Shown one piece after another: positions 34,123 to 46,300 of a stretch of 64,000 bases of DNA (position 1 is the first letter of the stretch; each line of letters begins with the position of its first letter). The notes below the pieces were generated by a model. It did no database searches. It worked only from the letters and a program-made list of their open reading frames with translations, and had not been told where the DNA came from. The DNA is taken from the NCBI GenBank assembly GCA_003342895.1, contig PTFA01000050.1, positions 2,488,367 to 2,552,366 of the forward strand, written 5' to 3'. Source of the stretch: Casuarius casuarius (lineage: Eukaryota > Chordata > Aves > Casuariiformes > Casuariidae). The translations under genes and the position numbers were made by a program.

Positions 34123-34124
34123 TG

Positions 34125-36885
34125 CACATGTAATATCCTAGATTAAAATACAGGGTTTTTATTTTTAACACATGGCAAACTAGACAGAGTCAGCCCCTGG
34201 CCGTTGCTGGCCTTGCATAGGCAACCCTCTGGTAAAGCTTAAGTGCCTTGTCTTCACTGTGCTCTTAATTCAAGATAACTCATGCAAGTACCCTGAACTT
34301 TAAAAATAAGCTTTCATAGGAGTGAAGCCCACTGTATCCCACCTGTCAACACACAGATTTACACACAGATAATACAAAGAATAGCAGCAGCCTATACAAT
34401 GAGCTGTAGTACCTACAAACCACATACACAGAGTCTGAAAACTGGAGTCCTGATACTGTATCTGAGCAGAGACCCATTGCATCTCATCTGTCACATGAAG
34501 CATCAGCCCAGCGCACATCCTCTGAAAGAGTATCGGGCATCCATTTGCTGTTCAGCAAACAAGGCAGAGAGTACCCTGCAAACGTTAAATATTACACGTT
34601 GCAATAACCTTGCCACATCGAGGCAGCTGCTTTACACATGGAGCTGTGTAAAACTCTCACTGACACAGATGCATAGCTTACAGCTATTAGGATGGTTACC
34701 CGCTACAAGAAAAGTCCTTCATTCCAGTTTTATAACGTACATGAGATCCACACAACATCAAGGGAAATCGTAACCAGGATTGCAGAAAACTTACTTCCAA
34801 CAGGTTGAAAGTAATAAAAAAAATAATTGGAGTACATCAAAGTACAGTATTTAGTTCTGCTTGTATGTGAAAAGCGCTAAGTTTTCCCTTGAGGATACAG
34901 AGTTGTGATGTTTGCTCCAGCACTGTGCTGCTCCCATTAAACCCACAGAAAGAGTTTAGGCCTCATGATAACTTTCCGACTGCTGATCCAGTAAGCCGCT
35001 TAAAAGGCTCTTGATCTCTCAAAGCAAATTTTTTGCTTCCAGTTTTGAGCTACATTCCCTATTTCAAATGACTGAAAATAGGAAGAATCAAGGGAAAAGA
35101 AAAATCAAAAATGAAGAAAAATTAAAATGAGGCATGCAGGCTCTACACAGAAATCACCCAGCAAGAATTCAACCAGGCACACTATACAGATTTTGGTCCA
35201 TCCTGTTCCAGGTAATATATGGGCAGCAAAATGAGGTTAATCTTCCCCCCTTCCTGTTTAAGCACATGAAGAAAGGAGCCTAGCAGCATCTGCAACACAA
35301 AAATGAGTTTTAGTTGCCTCCACAGTACTGACTGCTGCTCTGCAGTCCTTAAGGAAATGCTTCGGACCACACAGGCAGGAAGAGACCAAAGAAAACCCAT
35401 AAGGATCATTGCCATGGCCTCTGTCCAGATCTCATTCAGCCCAGAAGAAGAGATAATGCAATCTAAAATTGGTTTAGATTTTCCATCAAGTCTCGAAGAG
35501 GCCTGTCACCAGCAGGAGGACACTACTACACAGGAGCTGGGAAGCTGTCCTAGCATCTCTGTGGCTCTCTGCAGGGCTACAAACAGGACTTTGTTTTGTT
35601 TCAGAAAATAACTCACATAAACCATGAAGTTTACCAAAAAGGTATCTAAGATTTTTTTCTCGTTTCCATGTTCCATGGATTTCCCACAGAGACGATCCGA
35701 TCCTCTGTTGTGAGTCTCCAGTTTGCCTGTAGGAGAACTGTTTGTACTGTAGACTCTCTCATGAACAACACTCTCTCCAAGGCAAATACAGAGCCATCTA
35801 TTAGTGGTTTTTATTTCTCGTAAGGGCCTGGTAAAAAAGATTAAGGTATCATTAGAGCATCATTAAGAAAGCAGAAATGCATATCTGATCAAGGAGAACA
35901 GCCCTCAGTGAGAAAGCCATGGAGAACCACACCAGGACCTCTTCCATGCACTTGCACTACTGCCAGCGTCAGTCCAGAATAAGTGTAGCAATTGTAGGGA
36001 GAACAACAGCTATGTCACACAAGTGAGATCTTACTCAAGAAAAAAAAATCTTAAAAAGTTAAATTCTGTGAAATCTTGAGAATTGGTTAGAATACTGCTC
36101 TTCAAAAATGAAACAGTATGTGTGGAGGGTTTAGGTGCAGTTTTGAGTCCTCCTGCTTGCCTCCTTTACCCGCATAATTAATAATGATGACAACTCTCAC
36201 AGACATAGAGCCAATCTTGGTCTTCCTAGTGGGAGCTCTTATTATAGCCCTCAGCTGTGGTCAAGGCTCTGGAGAGTGCATCTTTGGAAACCAACAACCT
36301 GGTGATTTCACAAACTGTTGTCTGCAGCTTCCTGAGGGTCCACAACTACTTGTAGAGGATCTGTGCCAATATATCAGCCTTAAATTCATGGTATCTAGCC
36401 TCTACTCCCACTGGAAAAAAATTATTGATCGTAAGTCCAAAAGGGTAGAAAGCTATGGGTGTGAGGCAAAACATGGCAGTGAGCCTTCCTGAATAAATTA
36501 AGAGAAATTACAACTCATCTCATAGAGAGGCTACCAAGTACCTACAGATTAGTAGGGATCCTAGCTGAAGTGGTGATTTTCAGGTAGAAGGCTCATTTAG
36601 CAATGTCTTGAGACACCATAAACATTAGTATCAAATCCTTGAGGATGATCTTGCTCCTAAAGAGAGGTTCACTCCAACCACTTCCCAACTGCACTGAAAA
36701 ATTAGATGGGCAATTTGCTTCCCTCTCCTCCCTAATTCCATTCCCACTTAATCACTCTAAATCTGTCAAGGGAAAGCCTCCATAAATGACATACAAATTA
36801 CAAAAATGCAATAATAAATCAGGATGGCAAATAGCATATTACAAGCAGGCAGCGAAAGGAAGGCCTCTTGGCTTGCAGAGTGCTT
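34125..36885. other. AT-rich non-coding stretch
   Basis: No gene supported. An A-rich patch lies at 35093-35132. The open plus-strand frame at 36184-36492 is of chance length and resembles nothing I know. Confidence 0.5.
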
Positions 36886-36932
36886 TACTTTGCAGACCTC
36901 CAGGTCTGCAGCCAGGAGGTTGCAGGCCTCTA
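36861..36932. repeat. Imperfect inverted repeat with perfect 9-bp core hairpin
   Basis: TGCAGACCT (36891-36899) and AGGTCTGCA (36902-36910) form a perfect stem with a 2-base loop. Outside it, AGGCCTCTTGGCTTGCAGA on the left is partly complementary to GCCAGGAGGTTGCAGGCCT on the right, so the whole block may extrude as a larger cruciform with a bulge. Confidence 0.6.
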
Positions 36933-37632
36933 GAGGGTTGGTCTGTCTCTCTTCTACCCCTCCCAGGATCATATTATTCCTTCCTCCTTCGTGCATTTGC
37001 ACGGCTTGCAAGATCAGCCAAACCCTGTAGTTATGCTACTTTGGTGACAGCTGGCTATGCTGTATATCCATCCACCTGTGAGGCAGGAGAGCTTAAATTA
37101 TAGAGCACGTGTCCCCTCAAAACTGAGTTCTTTCTATCCTGGATGAACTGTTAATGAACTCTCCTATAACAATGATGCCCTCAAAGTCCCTCTAGTAATT
37201 TTGTTTAGGTACCTTATATTTCACTTCAGTAATTTTCAAATGAGAAAGAGCAGAATCATTATCAGGTGTTACTGTCAACCCTCTCTTTCCTGTAGATTAT
37301 GCATCCAACCGCACTGCCTCTGAACATTCAAATCTGCTTTGTCATTAACGGAGTTAAGACTTTGCAAAAATTGAACAAGTTGTAAGAACAGAGGTGAGAC
37401 GTAAAAGCTGCAGGCATGCTGAACATGCAAACATGATAGACTTGTTACAATCCCAAAGTAAGGGGCTATGTCGGCATAAATGAGAACAGAATTTAGCTCG
37501 TCTCCACTTTATTTAGGCGTAGGAAATTAGGAGGCAGCAGTGTTTGGATGCTACCCTCCTGCTCTCAGATGCTGAAACGATGAGCGTCAGAGAACAATAA
37601 TAAAAAAAAGCCTATAAATAAAATACACAGAG

Positions 37633-37686
37633 GATTAAAGTCAATGGGAACAGCACACATGCATCCAAGGACTGTTTTTGGCCCAT
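37633..37686 (+). repeat. Fragment of dispersed palindromic amniote repeat
   Basis: AAAGTCAATGGGAACAGCAC (37637-37656), then CACATGCATCC and GGACTGTTTTTGGCCC, matches CTTCAATGGGACTGCACACATGC...GGACTGCAGGATTTGGCCC in order. Confidence 0.5.
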
Positions 37687-38529
37687 AAAATGGAAAACCA
37701 GCATCAGCTATAACCACAATACAAATGGATACAATTTGTTAAGTCCCAATGCAAGAAAGCGAATGGAAATGACAGAGACAGAACACTCCAGCCTCAAAGA
37801 GGATCTGCGATAGACATCAAAACATTTACAGAAATTACAGAAAAACATCTTTGAAGATAAATAATTGAGTATAAGTCTGCTAATATAATTAACTCCTCCA
37901 GCGCAGGAAAGCTAAAATACAGGACAAAAGTGGAGATGTGAAAAAAAGAGATTTATCACATGTATAATGTTTCTGCTTACAGAATCGAACCATAGTCTAA
38001 GTATTGGTAACTTCCCTGTGCCACCCCCTTCCTCCCCTTCGAGGCCATGCCCACCAAAGGGACAGATTTCCTCCTTCTCCAGGCACTACGCCAATCATAT
38101 TTATGCCATGCTCAAACCCAGCAGGTTATCTTGCCAGCTAGATTAACTAGTGATGTCACCTTGATGGTACCAGCCTAATGCCACATGTTTTTATGCAGAA
38201 AAAGATCTACAAAGCATGCAGTGTGTGACATGAATCAATAATTGAGCAAATCTGCTCCCTTATGAAGAGTCTTCAAATTTACGCATGAGGTAAAGCATAG
38301 GCTTTGGCAGGTAGAAGAGTACCCTGCTGAACTTTATGCAGCCAGAGTAATCACTATAACGCTGAGCTCCATCTTCCTCCTTCAACTCAAGGCTTTAAAG
38401 CAAGATTCGCTCTTGCATTACACTTTTGAAAACTTATAGCTGTCTTGCTGTCACCACCTGATGAGCCCCTGTTGGGGATAAGGATGCCCCTGCAAAAGAC
38501 AGGCAGAACTAGTCCTGTTACTGAATCTC

Positions 38530-38590
38530 TTCTGGGAAATGGAGGCACAGCAAGTGGCTGCTTCTAGAGCTCACGTTACCCAGTGCCTTT
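38530..38590 (+). repeat. Possible MIR fragment
   Basis: GGGAAATGGAGGCACAG followed by CAAGTGGCTGCTTC and GAGCTCACGTTAC resembles GGGAAACTGAGGCACAGAGAAGTGACTTGCCCAAGGTCACAC. Short and diverged. Confidence 0.35.
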
Positions 38591-39269
38591 CCAACAAACA
38601 CTCAAGATAAATACTATTTTACTTTAGTAGTGTCTAGTAGGTGCCCTCCTTCCTTCAGATCTTGAAATACCTTTGAGTATAGGATGACTGCATTTGTCCA
38701 CCAAGAATTCTGTCAGTCTGCCAAACATCTAAGACTTTCTACTAAATGCCACTCAGCTCCGACACACATAGTAGTGTGGCTTCAAGCCCTCTCTTCAGAA
38801 GGCAATCTTACAGGTACCAGGGCTCTCCTCTTTCTTGTGAAAAGGACTCAGACCTGGAAAGAAAGGAATCTGCTGGGATTTCTATTTCTTCGCTGTTTTT
38901 CTGAAGCTTTCAGTATATTATCTTTATCTTTCATGTCTGATCATTTGAATATCACTGTTCTGACAGATGCATCATTTTGCTTCTTATGAGCGATTCTCTG
39001 AATCCTTCTGCTTAGAACTGATCATCTTTCTTATTTAAATGCAACATTTCAACCAACAAGCTGTCTAAAAAGACAATCGAGCCTCCTTTTCCTACATTTT
39101 CTCATCAGTTGGCAGCCCTGTAATACTCATGGGTTTCTCTTTCAAAATCTGAGTTACAGCTCCTCATTTATTTCTAGAGGGCTCAAAGTTGGACTAAACT
39201 CCTTATATGACTTCCTGTTACAATCTTTAACAGACTTTGTGTTGTATTATTTATTTTTTCATTCTTCTT

Positions 39270-39475
39270 ACTCTTATTTATTGTTTGTGTTTCAGTAGCA
39301 CCTGGACGTCCCAAAGAAACTGTAGACGATGGTTTGCACGTTACAACCACAGGACAAGAGGCACTCTGCCCCAGGAGTTTAAAATTAAACAAAGGATAAT
39401 TATCTTGGCGGGAAGGATGAACAACAGGTCAGATACGGAAGGAAATGAGACTTGTCCAAGCTTACAAGGAAGCCT
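39270..39475 (+). repeat. MIR-like SINE copy
   Basis: TTATTGTTTGTGTTTCA, then GTAGCACCTGG (39295-39305), CTGCCCCAGGAGTTTA (39366-39381) and a CTTGTCCAAGCTTACA block (39451-39466) follow the order of a SINE common in birds and turtles: TTATTTGTATTACAGTAGCACCTAGAGGCCCC, CTGCCCCAAAGAGCTTACA, CTTGCCCAAGGTCACA. About 200 bases are recognisable, making it the most complete retroposon here. Same family as 27430-27545. Confidence 0.6.
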
Positions 39476-40526
39476 TTGGAAGATCTGGAAAAATGAAGCC
39501 AGATCTTCTAAATCTGAAAAGTTACCTTTGTCCTCTTCCTGATGTGCTGTTTTCTAGGGCATTTATGCCTATCTGATCTACTTAATTATGCTGGGACAAC
39601 ATACTAATGGCTGTCATTTGCCTTTGCAGTTTCCAGAACCTGTTTTTCCAAATGCCAAAGATGGCATTGCAGTAGGCCAAAAGCATTCCAGTTACAAAAA
39701 TGAGTAAAGGGAGTTAATTGGAATGTATGTTCCCTCGTTCCTTAGAGCAGCACCCCAAGGTACCCAATGGGCTAAAATGACAGTCCGAGAAATTTGATAT
39801 CAAATATCAAACTTAAAAAAAAACCCACATGCTATAAAGCAAAGAAAACATTGCTTCTGAGCAAGGATGAAATATTATTTTCCACAAAAATACATTTACT
39901 GCTGCACGTCTTATATATAAAAAAAATCTCCACAAACCCCAGCCTGCAGCATATAATGGTTTATGCAACAAATACTTGTGAAATGCCTACTTAAAAAGTT
40001 AAACCCCCTGGAGGGCTTGTGAATCTTTTAGTTGTAATGTACCCCTGGAGGATTTTATTTTGTATCCGCCTAGCCTGAAGTTAAAGAGTACTTTTTGAAC
40101 ATGTTTGCTTTACTTGAAGCTAAAATCTGGGTTACTTGGGGGAGGGCAACGGAGAGTCTAATAAATCTTACAATATACTTCTTGGCAAGAAAAGTACTTA
40201 CTGGTGTCATGAAGAAACAACTTTACTGCTCTCTAAAGAAATATTGGTTTCAGAAGTTACTATTGTATTCAGGACACATGGAAGCTGCATTAAATCAAGT
40301 TGTGAAAAGTACTGGGGTTATACACGTAAAAAAAGTTAAATCCTGAAACAGATCCTGACATATAAAGAAAAAGGAAAGCGTTTCTGAGGCCTCCATAAAT
40401 TCTGAGAGGAGGAAGTTTAAAACTTGGGTGTTCCGTTGCTTAAGTCACATTCCACAAGGAAACAGATTGATTTTACATATATACTTTTTCTATTCAAGCT
40501 TCAGTACTTTTTCTTAAACTTAAAAT

Positions 40527-40556
40527 GATATATATATATACACATACACACACACG
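40527..40556. repeat. Compound (TA)n(CA)n microsatellite
   Basis: About six TA dinucleotides followed by ACACATACACACACAC. Confidence 0.9.
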
Positions 40557-40720
40557 TATGCAGAGCAAGCAAACACACAACTTAATGAGAAAAGTCTCTA
40601 GTTTCTCTAAAGAGAATATCTGCTAGCATATGTTTTCTTATTCACATTTGGGCAACAACTGTTGGCCCACAACACTCCTTTACTTTCATCCTAAAACACT
40701 GTGTCCACAAATGCATCAGC

Positions 40721-40749
40721 TAATTAATCTAGGTCACAATTAATTAAGG
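40721..40749. promoter_or_regulatory. Homeodomain-type TAATTA sites around an AGGTCA half-site
   Basis: TAATTAAT at 40721-40728, AGGTCA at 40731-40736 and AATTAATTAA at 40738-40747 pack into 29 bases. TAATTA is the core site of many homeodomain proteins and AGGTCA the nuclear-receptor half-site. Such packing is typical of developmental enhancers, but AT-rich words arise easily. Confidence 0.3.
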
Positions 40750-41739
40750 CCACCAGCAGGAACAAATTGCCTTGCCAGCAGCCTATGCGTCTGGGTCTCC
40801 TCCCACAAGCTGCCCAGAGGGAAAAACTGGGAGGCCCAACCTCTACAGAAAATCAAATGCAAAGGGAATAAAGAGATTTTATTTTAGACCCTGTGGAATA
40901 AGGTCTATTTATTCTCAGAACAGACTCAGCTCAGATGAAAACAAAGTTACATTCGTCCATGCTGCCACATTCAGTCCTGCGCTCGAGTAACCGTCCAAAC
41001 AAAGGAAACATCCCCGGATTCCTACGCTTTCTGTTTGAAGATGCCTGCAAGAGTGTGAAGCGAGAGCAAGCGCCACAACTGTCCTTCTGTGCCATATCTG
41101 ACAGACCACTAACAAAAAAATGTTTCCTTGGAAATGCCATTTGTAGCTATACAGTCAAGAAACAGGGACTTCTAAGTTCTCCTTTCTCACATGATTAAAT
41201 CTGGCCTAAAGAAATTGACTCAGTAAAATAAAGCCAATAATTTCAAAAAGAAGGGAAGAAACAGTCTGAGCAAGAGCTAGACTTCCATACTTGCCATCCA
41301 GATCTACTTACTTCCAATGTACTCCTCTTTACCCAGCCTTGGGAAGATAGAGCCTGAGCCACGCTGTCACAAGTTTTGTCTTGTTACTCCTCTGTGAATT
41401 CAGAGTATATTACTGATTTATGGGTAACTAGGCCAAGTTTGTACTTTTCCAGAATCTGGCTCTAATGATACCAGTTCCTTCAGTGTTAAACTGCATCCAC
41501 TTCTAGAGCAGAACTAGAAGGGATAGCTGTTGAGAGATGCAGAACAATATTGCAGAGGAGGATACTCTTCCCAAGTGGGAAGGAGACAGGATTCAGAATT
41601 ATGTAAAGGATATTTTTAATGCATTCACTTCACCCAGAAAAGTCGTGCAGATCCTTTAAAATGGGAAGAACATTTCCCACATTGGCCTGTTTTGCTGTAC
41701 TTCCTCTCTCACCACTCCCACAGCGCTGTGTCCGGTGAA

Positions 41740-41783
41740 AAGGGAGGGGAAAAAAGAAAAAGAAAAAAAGAAGAAGGAAAAGC
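41740..41783. repeat. Purine-rich tract
   Basis: GGGAAAAAAGAAAAAG-type sequence with A runs and single G bases. Confidence 0.8.
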
Positions 41784-42454
41784 CTGCCTTTCAGTTTGTC
41801 ACATTGCTTCATGTAAAATGAAGGGCGTTGAAGATTTTCCTCAAGCCTTCCAAAATGTCTTAGTTTTGATGCATTTAATTGCAAACTGCCTTACTGGTTA
41901 CTATAGCATGAAATTAAGAGAGTGGCAATTTTATTAAGAAAGTGGCATATTTTTAAAGCTTCAAAATCCAAAGTTTACCATGAACATGAATATGTTGTAT
42001 GAATGTGTGTCTTAACACCGCAAATTAGAATGAACATTTAACGTTACAGTGTTAGCACCACAAAAGGCTTATTTCTTTTGATAAAGACACTGATTTATCT
42101 CAAAGCATCCTGGGAGGGTGAGGCTGAAATACTGTAAGAGAAGTTGGCTTGGATCTAGGTTTCAAAAAGGACAAAAAAAAAGAGTGACCAAGCCTTGGTT
42201 CCTAACTGTCTTGCATTCGTCTTCAAAGTTAAGAGGGGAATTAAAAACACCACCAAGTAAAACAAGAAAATACCAGACATACTGAATTTCAAACACAGTC
42301 CAGTTTTGTCTCCTAATTATTTAAAACGCAAGCTGCCAAATGCACCAACCATTATGACAACAGAAGTCGGATCCAACTTTGCAACAACAACAACAAAAAA
42401 AGGTTTATCAGCGAGGTCTAAACCACAGAGTCATTTTGTAAACTTGGAAGCAGC

Positions 42455-42800
42455 TCCCGGGCCAGCGCCGTGCAGCTCAGAGGAGCGGGAGAAACCCTCG
42501 CTCACAGTTTTGTGTCACCGAACGACAAATACAAACGGATCTACAGTCTCCATGCAGAAAAACTTAAAAGCCTTCACAGCTGAAGCCACCAGACTGCGAT
42601 GACGACGAGCTCTTCCCAGGGATGTTTCCGCCAGCGAAGCGCGGGGAGCACCGCTGGCAGAAGCGCCCGGAGCCTCGCGGGCGGCGGGAGGAGACGGGAA
42701 GGCAGCGGGCTCTCCGGGGCGGCCGCGCGCTCGCCGGGCAGGCGGCACCCACAGCGCCTGCCTGCTCCGCGCGGAGCCTCCCAGGACGAAGGTTTCATCC
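42455..42800. promoter_or_regulatory. CpG island, left part of a pair
   Basis: CG-dense segment, strongest at 42600-42780, with GCGGGCGGCGGGAGG and CGGCCGCGCGC words. A 340-base less GC-rich spacer separates it from the island at 43140-43300. Together they resemble one promoter region. A minus-strand open frame that starts at 43105 continues through it to 42515. Confidence 0.65.
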
Positions 42801-43025
42801 CCTTCCGAGTCACCTCTGGCTGCCAAGGATTTTGACGTGGAAAATTGAAGCCAAACGGCATCTATGAAGTAAAGACTGAAATTTCTTGGCTTAAACAGTG
42901 CGTGTGTGAACGAGGCACAGACCAACACGCTTAAAGAGACAGGCAAATTGCGTCCCCTCACCCTCCGCTCGCGTTTATTCAAATGGCCCCGCTTAAAATA
43001 AAGACGAAAGAAGGAATCTACATAC

Positions 43026-43300
43026 CTGACTTGTTCCTGATTACTTCCAGCTACAGAATATATATCTGGTGTGTTCAAACTATTTAAAGCACGACTACAT
43101 CCCATTACACTTGATACATAACTCTCCAGCTTTGTTCCCAGCTGTAAGTGTCCCCTAGGCGAGGGGCGGCAGGCGCGTGACGCAGCTCTGCGTCAGGGCT
43201 CGCGCGGCGGGTGACCAAGAGCTCGGAGCCTTCCCCAGGCAAAAGGGGTGCGGACAGGGCTCCCACGGAGCGGCCGCTCGGCAGCGTGCTCACAGCTTCC
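43026..43300 (-). CDS. Candidate first exon, minus strand (unidentified gene)
   Basis: A CpG-rich segment (43140-43300) would form the promoter and leader. An ATG at 43105 has G at -3 and G at +4 and opens a frame reading MGCSRALNSLN. The frame then meets AGTCAG|GTATGT, a canonical 5' splice site with the last exon base at 43026, giving 80 coding bases (26 codons plus two). An MGC start is the form seen in proteins that are N-myristoylated and palmitoylated, such as Src-family kinases, but the following residues match none I know. Without splicing the frame runs on to 42515 (196 codons), becoming Arg/Pro/Ala-rich. Promoter-proximal ATG, start context and donor agree, but the downstream exons were not found in this window. 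Confidence 0.3.
43140..43300. promoter_or_regulatory. CpG block with bZIP-like and NotI palindromes
   Basis: Within the CG-rich block lie TGACGCAG (43178-43185) and its exact reverse complement CTGCGTCA (43188-43195), separated by CT, a layout suited to a dimeric bZIP factor. The perfect palindrome GAGCGGCCGCTC lies at 43268-43279. They stand 70-170 bases upstream of the candidate ATG at 43105 on the minus strand. Confidence 0.5.
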
Positions 43301-43309
43301 CTCACCTCG

Positions 43310-46300
43310 AAGCTGTTTGTCCAAAACTGCAACCAAACTCGCATCAGCCTTCAAGATGCTTGAAATCCTAACAGATCTCCACTCCTGGCAGGCACGGATT
43401 TACTAGCCGGGTCAGGCGGGACAAGGTGGGCTTTCACCCATTACTCGGGCGTTCCAGCCTTCACCTGCTTGCCAACACGTCCTCAGCACAGACAGCTTAT
43501 TTCAGGCCTCACTTGGGCTGTGACCCTCCTCATATGCTTAAGGAGAAAGGCAACCAACCACCCAAGAGAAAACCCCCAGGAGAAGCCAAATAATTAGGAA
43601 CACATTTTGGTACAGAAAGATGTAGGGAACACTGCTTCCCTTTCCAGTGCAGAAAAAGGAAACATCTTGGCAAAGCTGGGAACTAGACACTATTTTTAAA
43701 TCAATATTTAATCTAATTCAGCTCCCATATAAGTTACGGTTTGCATAGAAAGAAGTAACCTATATAAAGTTTTTTAGATTTTTTTTATATCCCATCCAGT
43801 GTCTTTTGAGGGTATTCAAAAAAGCTGAAAAAGAGCACTACGTCCTCTGGTCGCTCTATAAAAACATGTGTTTGCTGAGCCACAGAAGTGAGAATCAGAC
43901 TGTACTATTTCCAAAGCTGGGTTTCCATCTGCTTATTATTGGTGGCCCAGTGACAAGCATTGTCACAGCTCTCGTTTGAGAGATGCTGCACTTCCTCTCT
44001 CCCTTCCGAAACCAGGCCCATGGCGTTCTAGAGAATTCAGCATTACAGGAAAAGCAAGCTGTCAGATAATTTAATAAACTGTTAAGCCTATCTATCTTGT
44101 GTATGTGTGTGTGTATATATATACACACATATATATATGTATATTCAGGAAAGAGAAAGTAAATTTAGAACAAGTATTTCAATAATAAGTGAGTGTTACA
44201 AAATAATATTTTTCCTCCTAAATGCCTGGATAAAGAAACTTTTGCTAGTCTCTGAATTTGGCTTTCACAGCTACATCATCAAGCAACGTCCTACCCAATA
44301 AAAATATTTCTGCAGAATTTAATAACTACATCTATGGCACCTTGTCTGAGGTTCAAAAGCCTTGGCAATTAAAATATGGCAAGGGTAGAATTTACGACAA
44401 CTCTGTGAAGTAATGTCTATGTATACATTCCCTCTTAATATCATGATTAATTTACTGCTAGGTCTATACTGTAACAAAAATAAGTTATTGGTTCTCCCAC
44501 TAAAACAATGCCCACCCACTGAAGGCCAGCTCCTGGCCACTGCGGCTGCTGGACTGTTCTCTGCCGACCGAGTGATGCTAACCAGAACGAAAGTCAGTGC
44601 TCAGATGTGTTAACAGCTTCGAGCTCTTTGCAACACTCCCTATAAGCCATAGGCAAATACGATATTGCAAAATGGCTTGTCATCACCCTCTCCCTGCCCT
44701 TCCCAACATGTATATTCCTCCTGGAGTGATCTTTTCTCTCCAATAGCACCTTTGAGATACTGAAACCTGACTGCTCTAGTATTTTACTTCTACTCTGTTA
44801 TGGGAAATAGCAGGGGAAAGTGTCCACTGCTGCACAAGCAATTCTATTTACAAACTGAAAATGACTTCTAGGCTTGGGTTTTCCTATATATTTCTTATTT
44901 CAAGGATAATTGATCTTTATAAAGTATAGATCTCCAAGTTACAACTACCTGTTCTCAGCACAATCTGCTAAATCTACACCTAAAGTGACAGAACTTCTAC
45001 GTTGAACAATATCGTACACAAAATGTATCACTCAAAAGGAGAAAAATCTCATAAATCTCCATTTTACTAACTTGGATGCACACAATTAATCTACCTTTTC
45101 AGTAGAAGAATGTCAGTTAAATGGACTCGACTTTGAAGACCCTTTCCCATTACCTATCTGAGAAAGGTAGAGATGTCAAGTGCATAGTTTTAACAATTCT
45201 GAGAGAAAATAAAACCTGTACCATTTTCCAAAATTATTCCACAATTGAAAAGTTCTTCATTAGTACATTTTAACATCGATTCCTTCTTAATTTCCTCCTG
45301 TTACTATTCCTAATAATACTCCTTTGCCGTTCTAAATAACCTTTTTCAAACCTCAAGCAATATAGACTACATTCTCATTCGGTCATTGCTTCAGTAGTAC
45401 TTACTGGCATGTTCACATATGGCAACTGACTTGAATAGGTATTCCAGAATAGCTGCTGTGGGAACACTGTATCAGAATAAAAGCTTGTATAAGTAACTAC
45501 ATGAATTACTTAGAAATAAAAGGACTTTTATTTTATGTGTATAAGAACAACTATTTAGGAACAGCTTTTCTTATCAGTTTCCCTATGCATACAAGAAACA
45601 AATAATTTGCTCTTTCAGTCTTCTCAGTTCAACAACCCTTAGCTCTTCTATGAATTTCTTCTGGTTTGCCCAGTATCTTTTTTAGGCTTCCCTGGGAAAG
45701 AAAGGATATTCTAAGAGTGATAGAGAACCATAATTGCACATTGCTTTTGTGAAAAGATCTCTATATGCATTCAAAACTTAGCCGGACTTGGACTGGCTTC
45801 AGCATCTACTCTCCAGCATGAAACACACATATTCACTACGCATGCTTTTACTCGCAGATCTAATAGGTCTAACAGAGGTACCTGCAAATTCAACAAGGAA
45901 CGGGAAACAGGGAAGAGTAAGAATACTAGAGGTCTAAGCTAGTTTCTGAAGAATCGGTGTCCCCTGCAATGCTCCAAAGGAACAGCAAGTAACATCTCAG
46001 CTGGGGTTGCTGCCTAAACTCATTGAAATTTCCCACCGATTTTCAATCAGATCCTAATGAGGGGTTCAGAAAGTCAGCAAAAGGAAAGAGGATTTCTCTA
46101 AAGGTCACATTCAAATGCTTCTAAACAAATGATTATTTTCAGTGTTGACCTCTTTGGTATCAACTGGAACTTTGCCTGAGAAAATGGTTTCAGGACTCTG
46201 CCACTGGTTTGTTTGTACAGTGGTACAGGAAATATGTAAATAGATTAAATTTATGACTAAGTGCCAAGCCTTTGAGAACGCCTGTATACCACTTTTTATA

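Larger units (their letters stand above)
36935..39265. other. AT-rich non-coding stretch with old repeat fragments
   Basis: No gene supported. Contains the palindromic-repeat fragment at 37633-37686 and a weak MIR-like block at 38535-38585, listed separately. Confidence 0.5.
39480..42450. other. AT-rich non-coding stretch
   Basis: No gene supported. It includes the palindrome ATTTGATATCAAAT at 39792-39805, the microsatellite at 40527-40556, a homeodomain-site cluster at 40721-40749 and an A/G-rich tract at 41740-41783. Confidence 0.5.

Noticed and set aside
35510..35530. CTCF-like CACCAGCAGGAGGACA
   Set aside because: At least three core positions differ from the consensus; weaker than the 8672-8688 motif.
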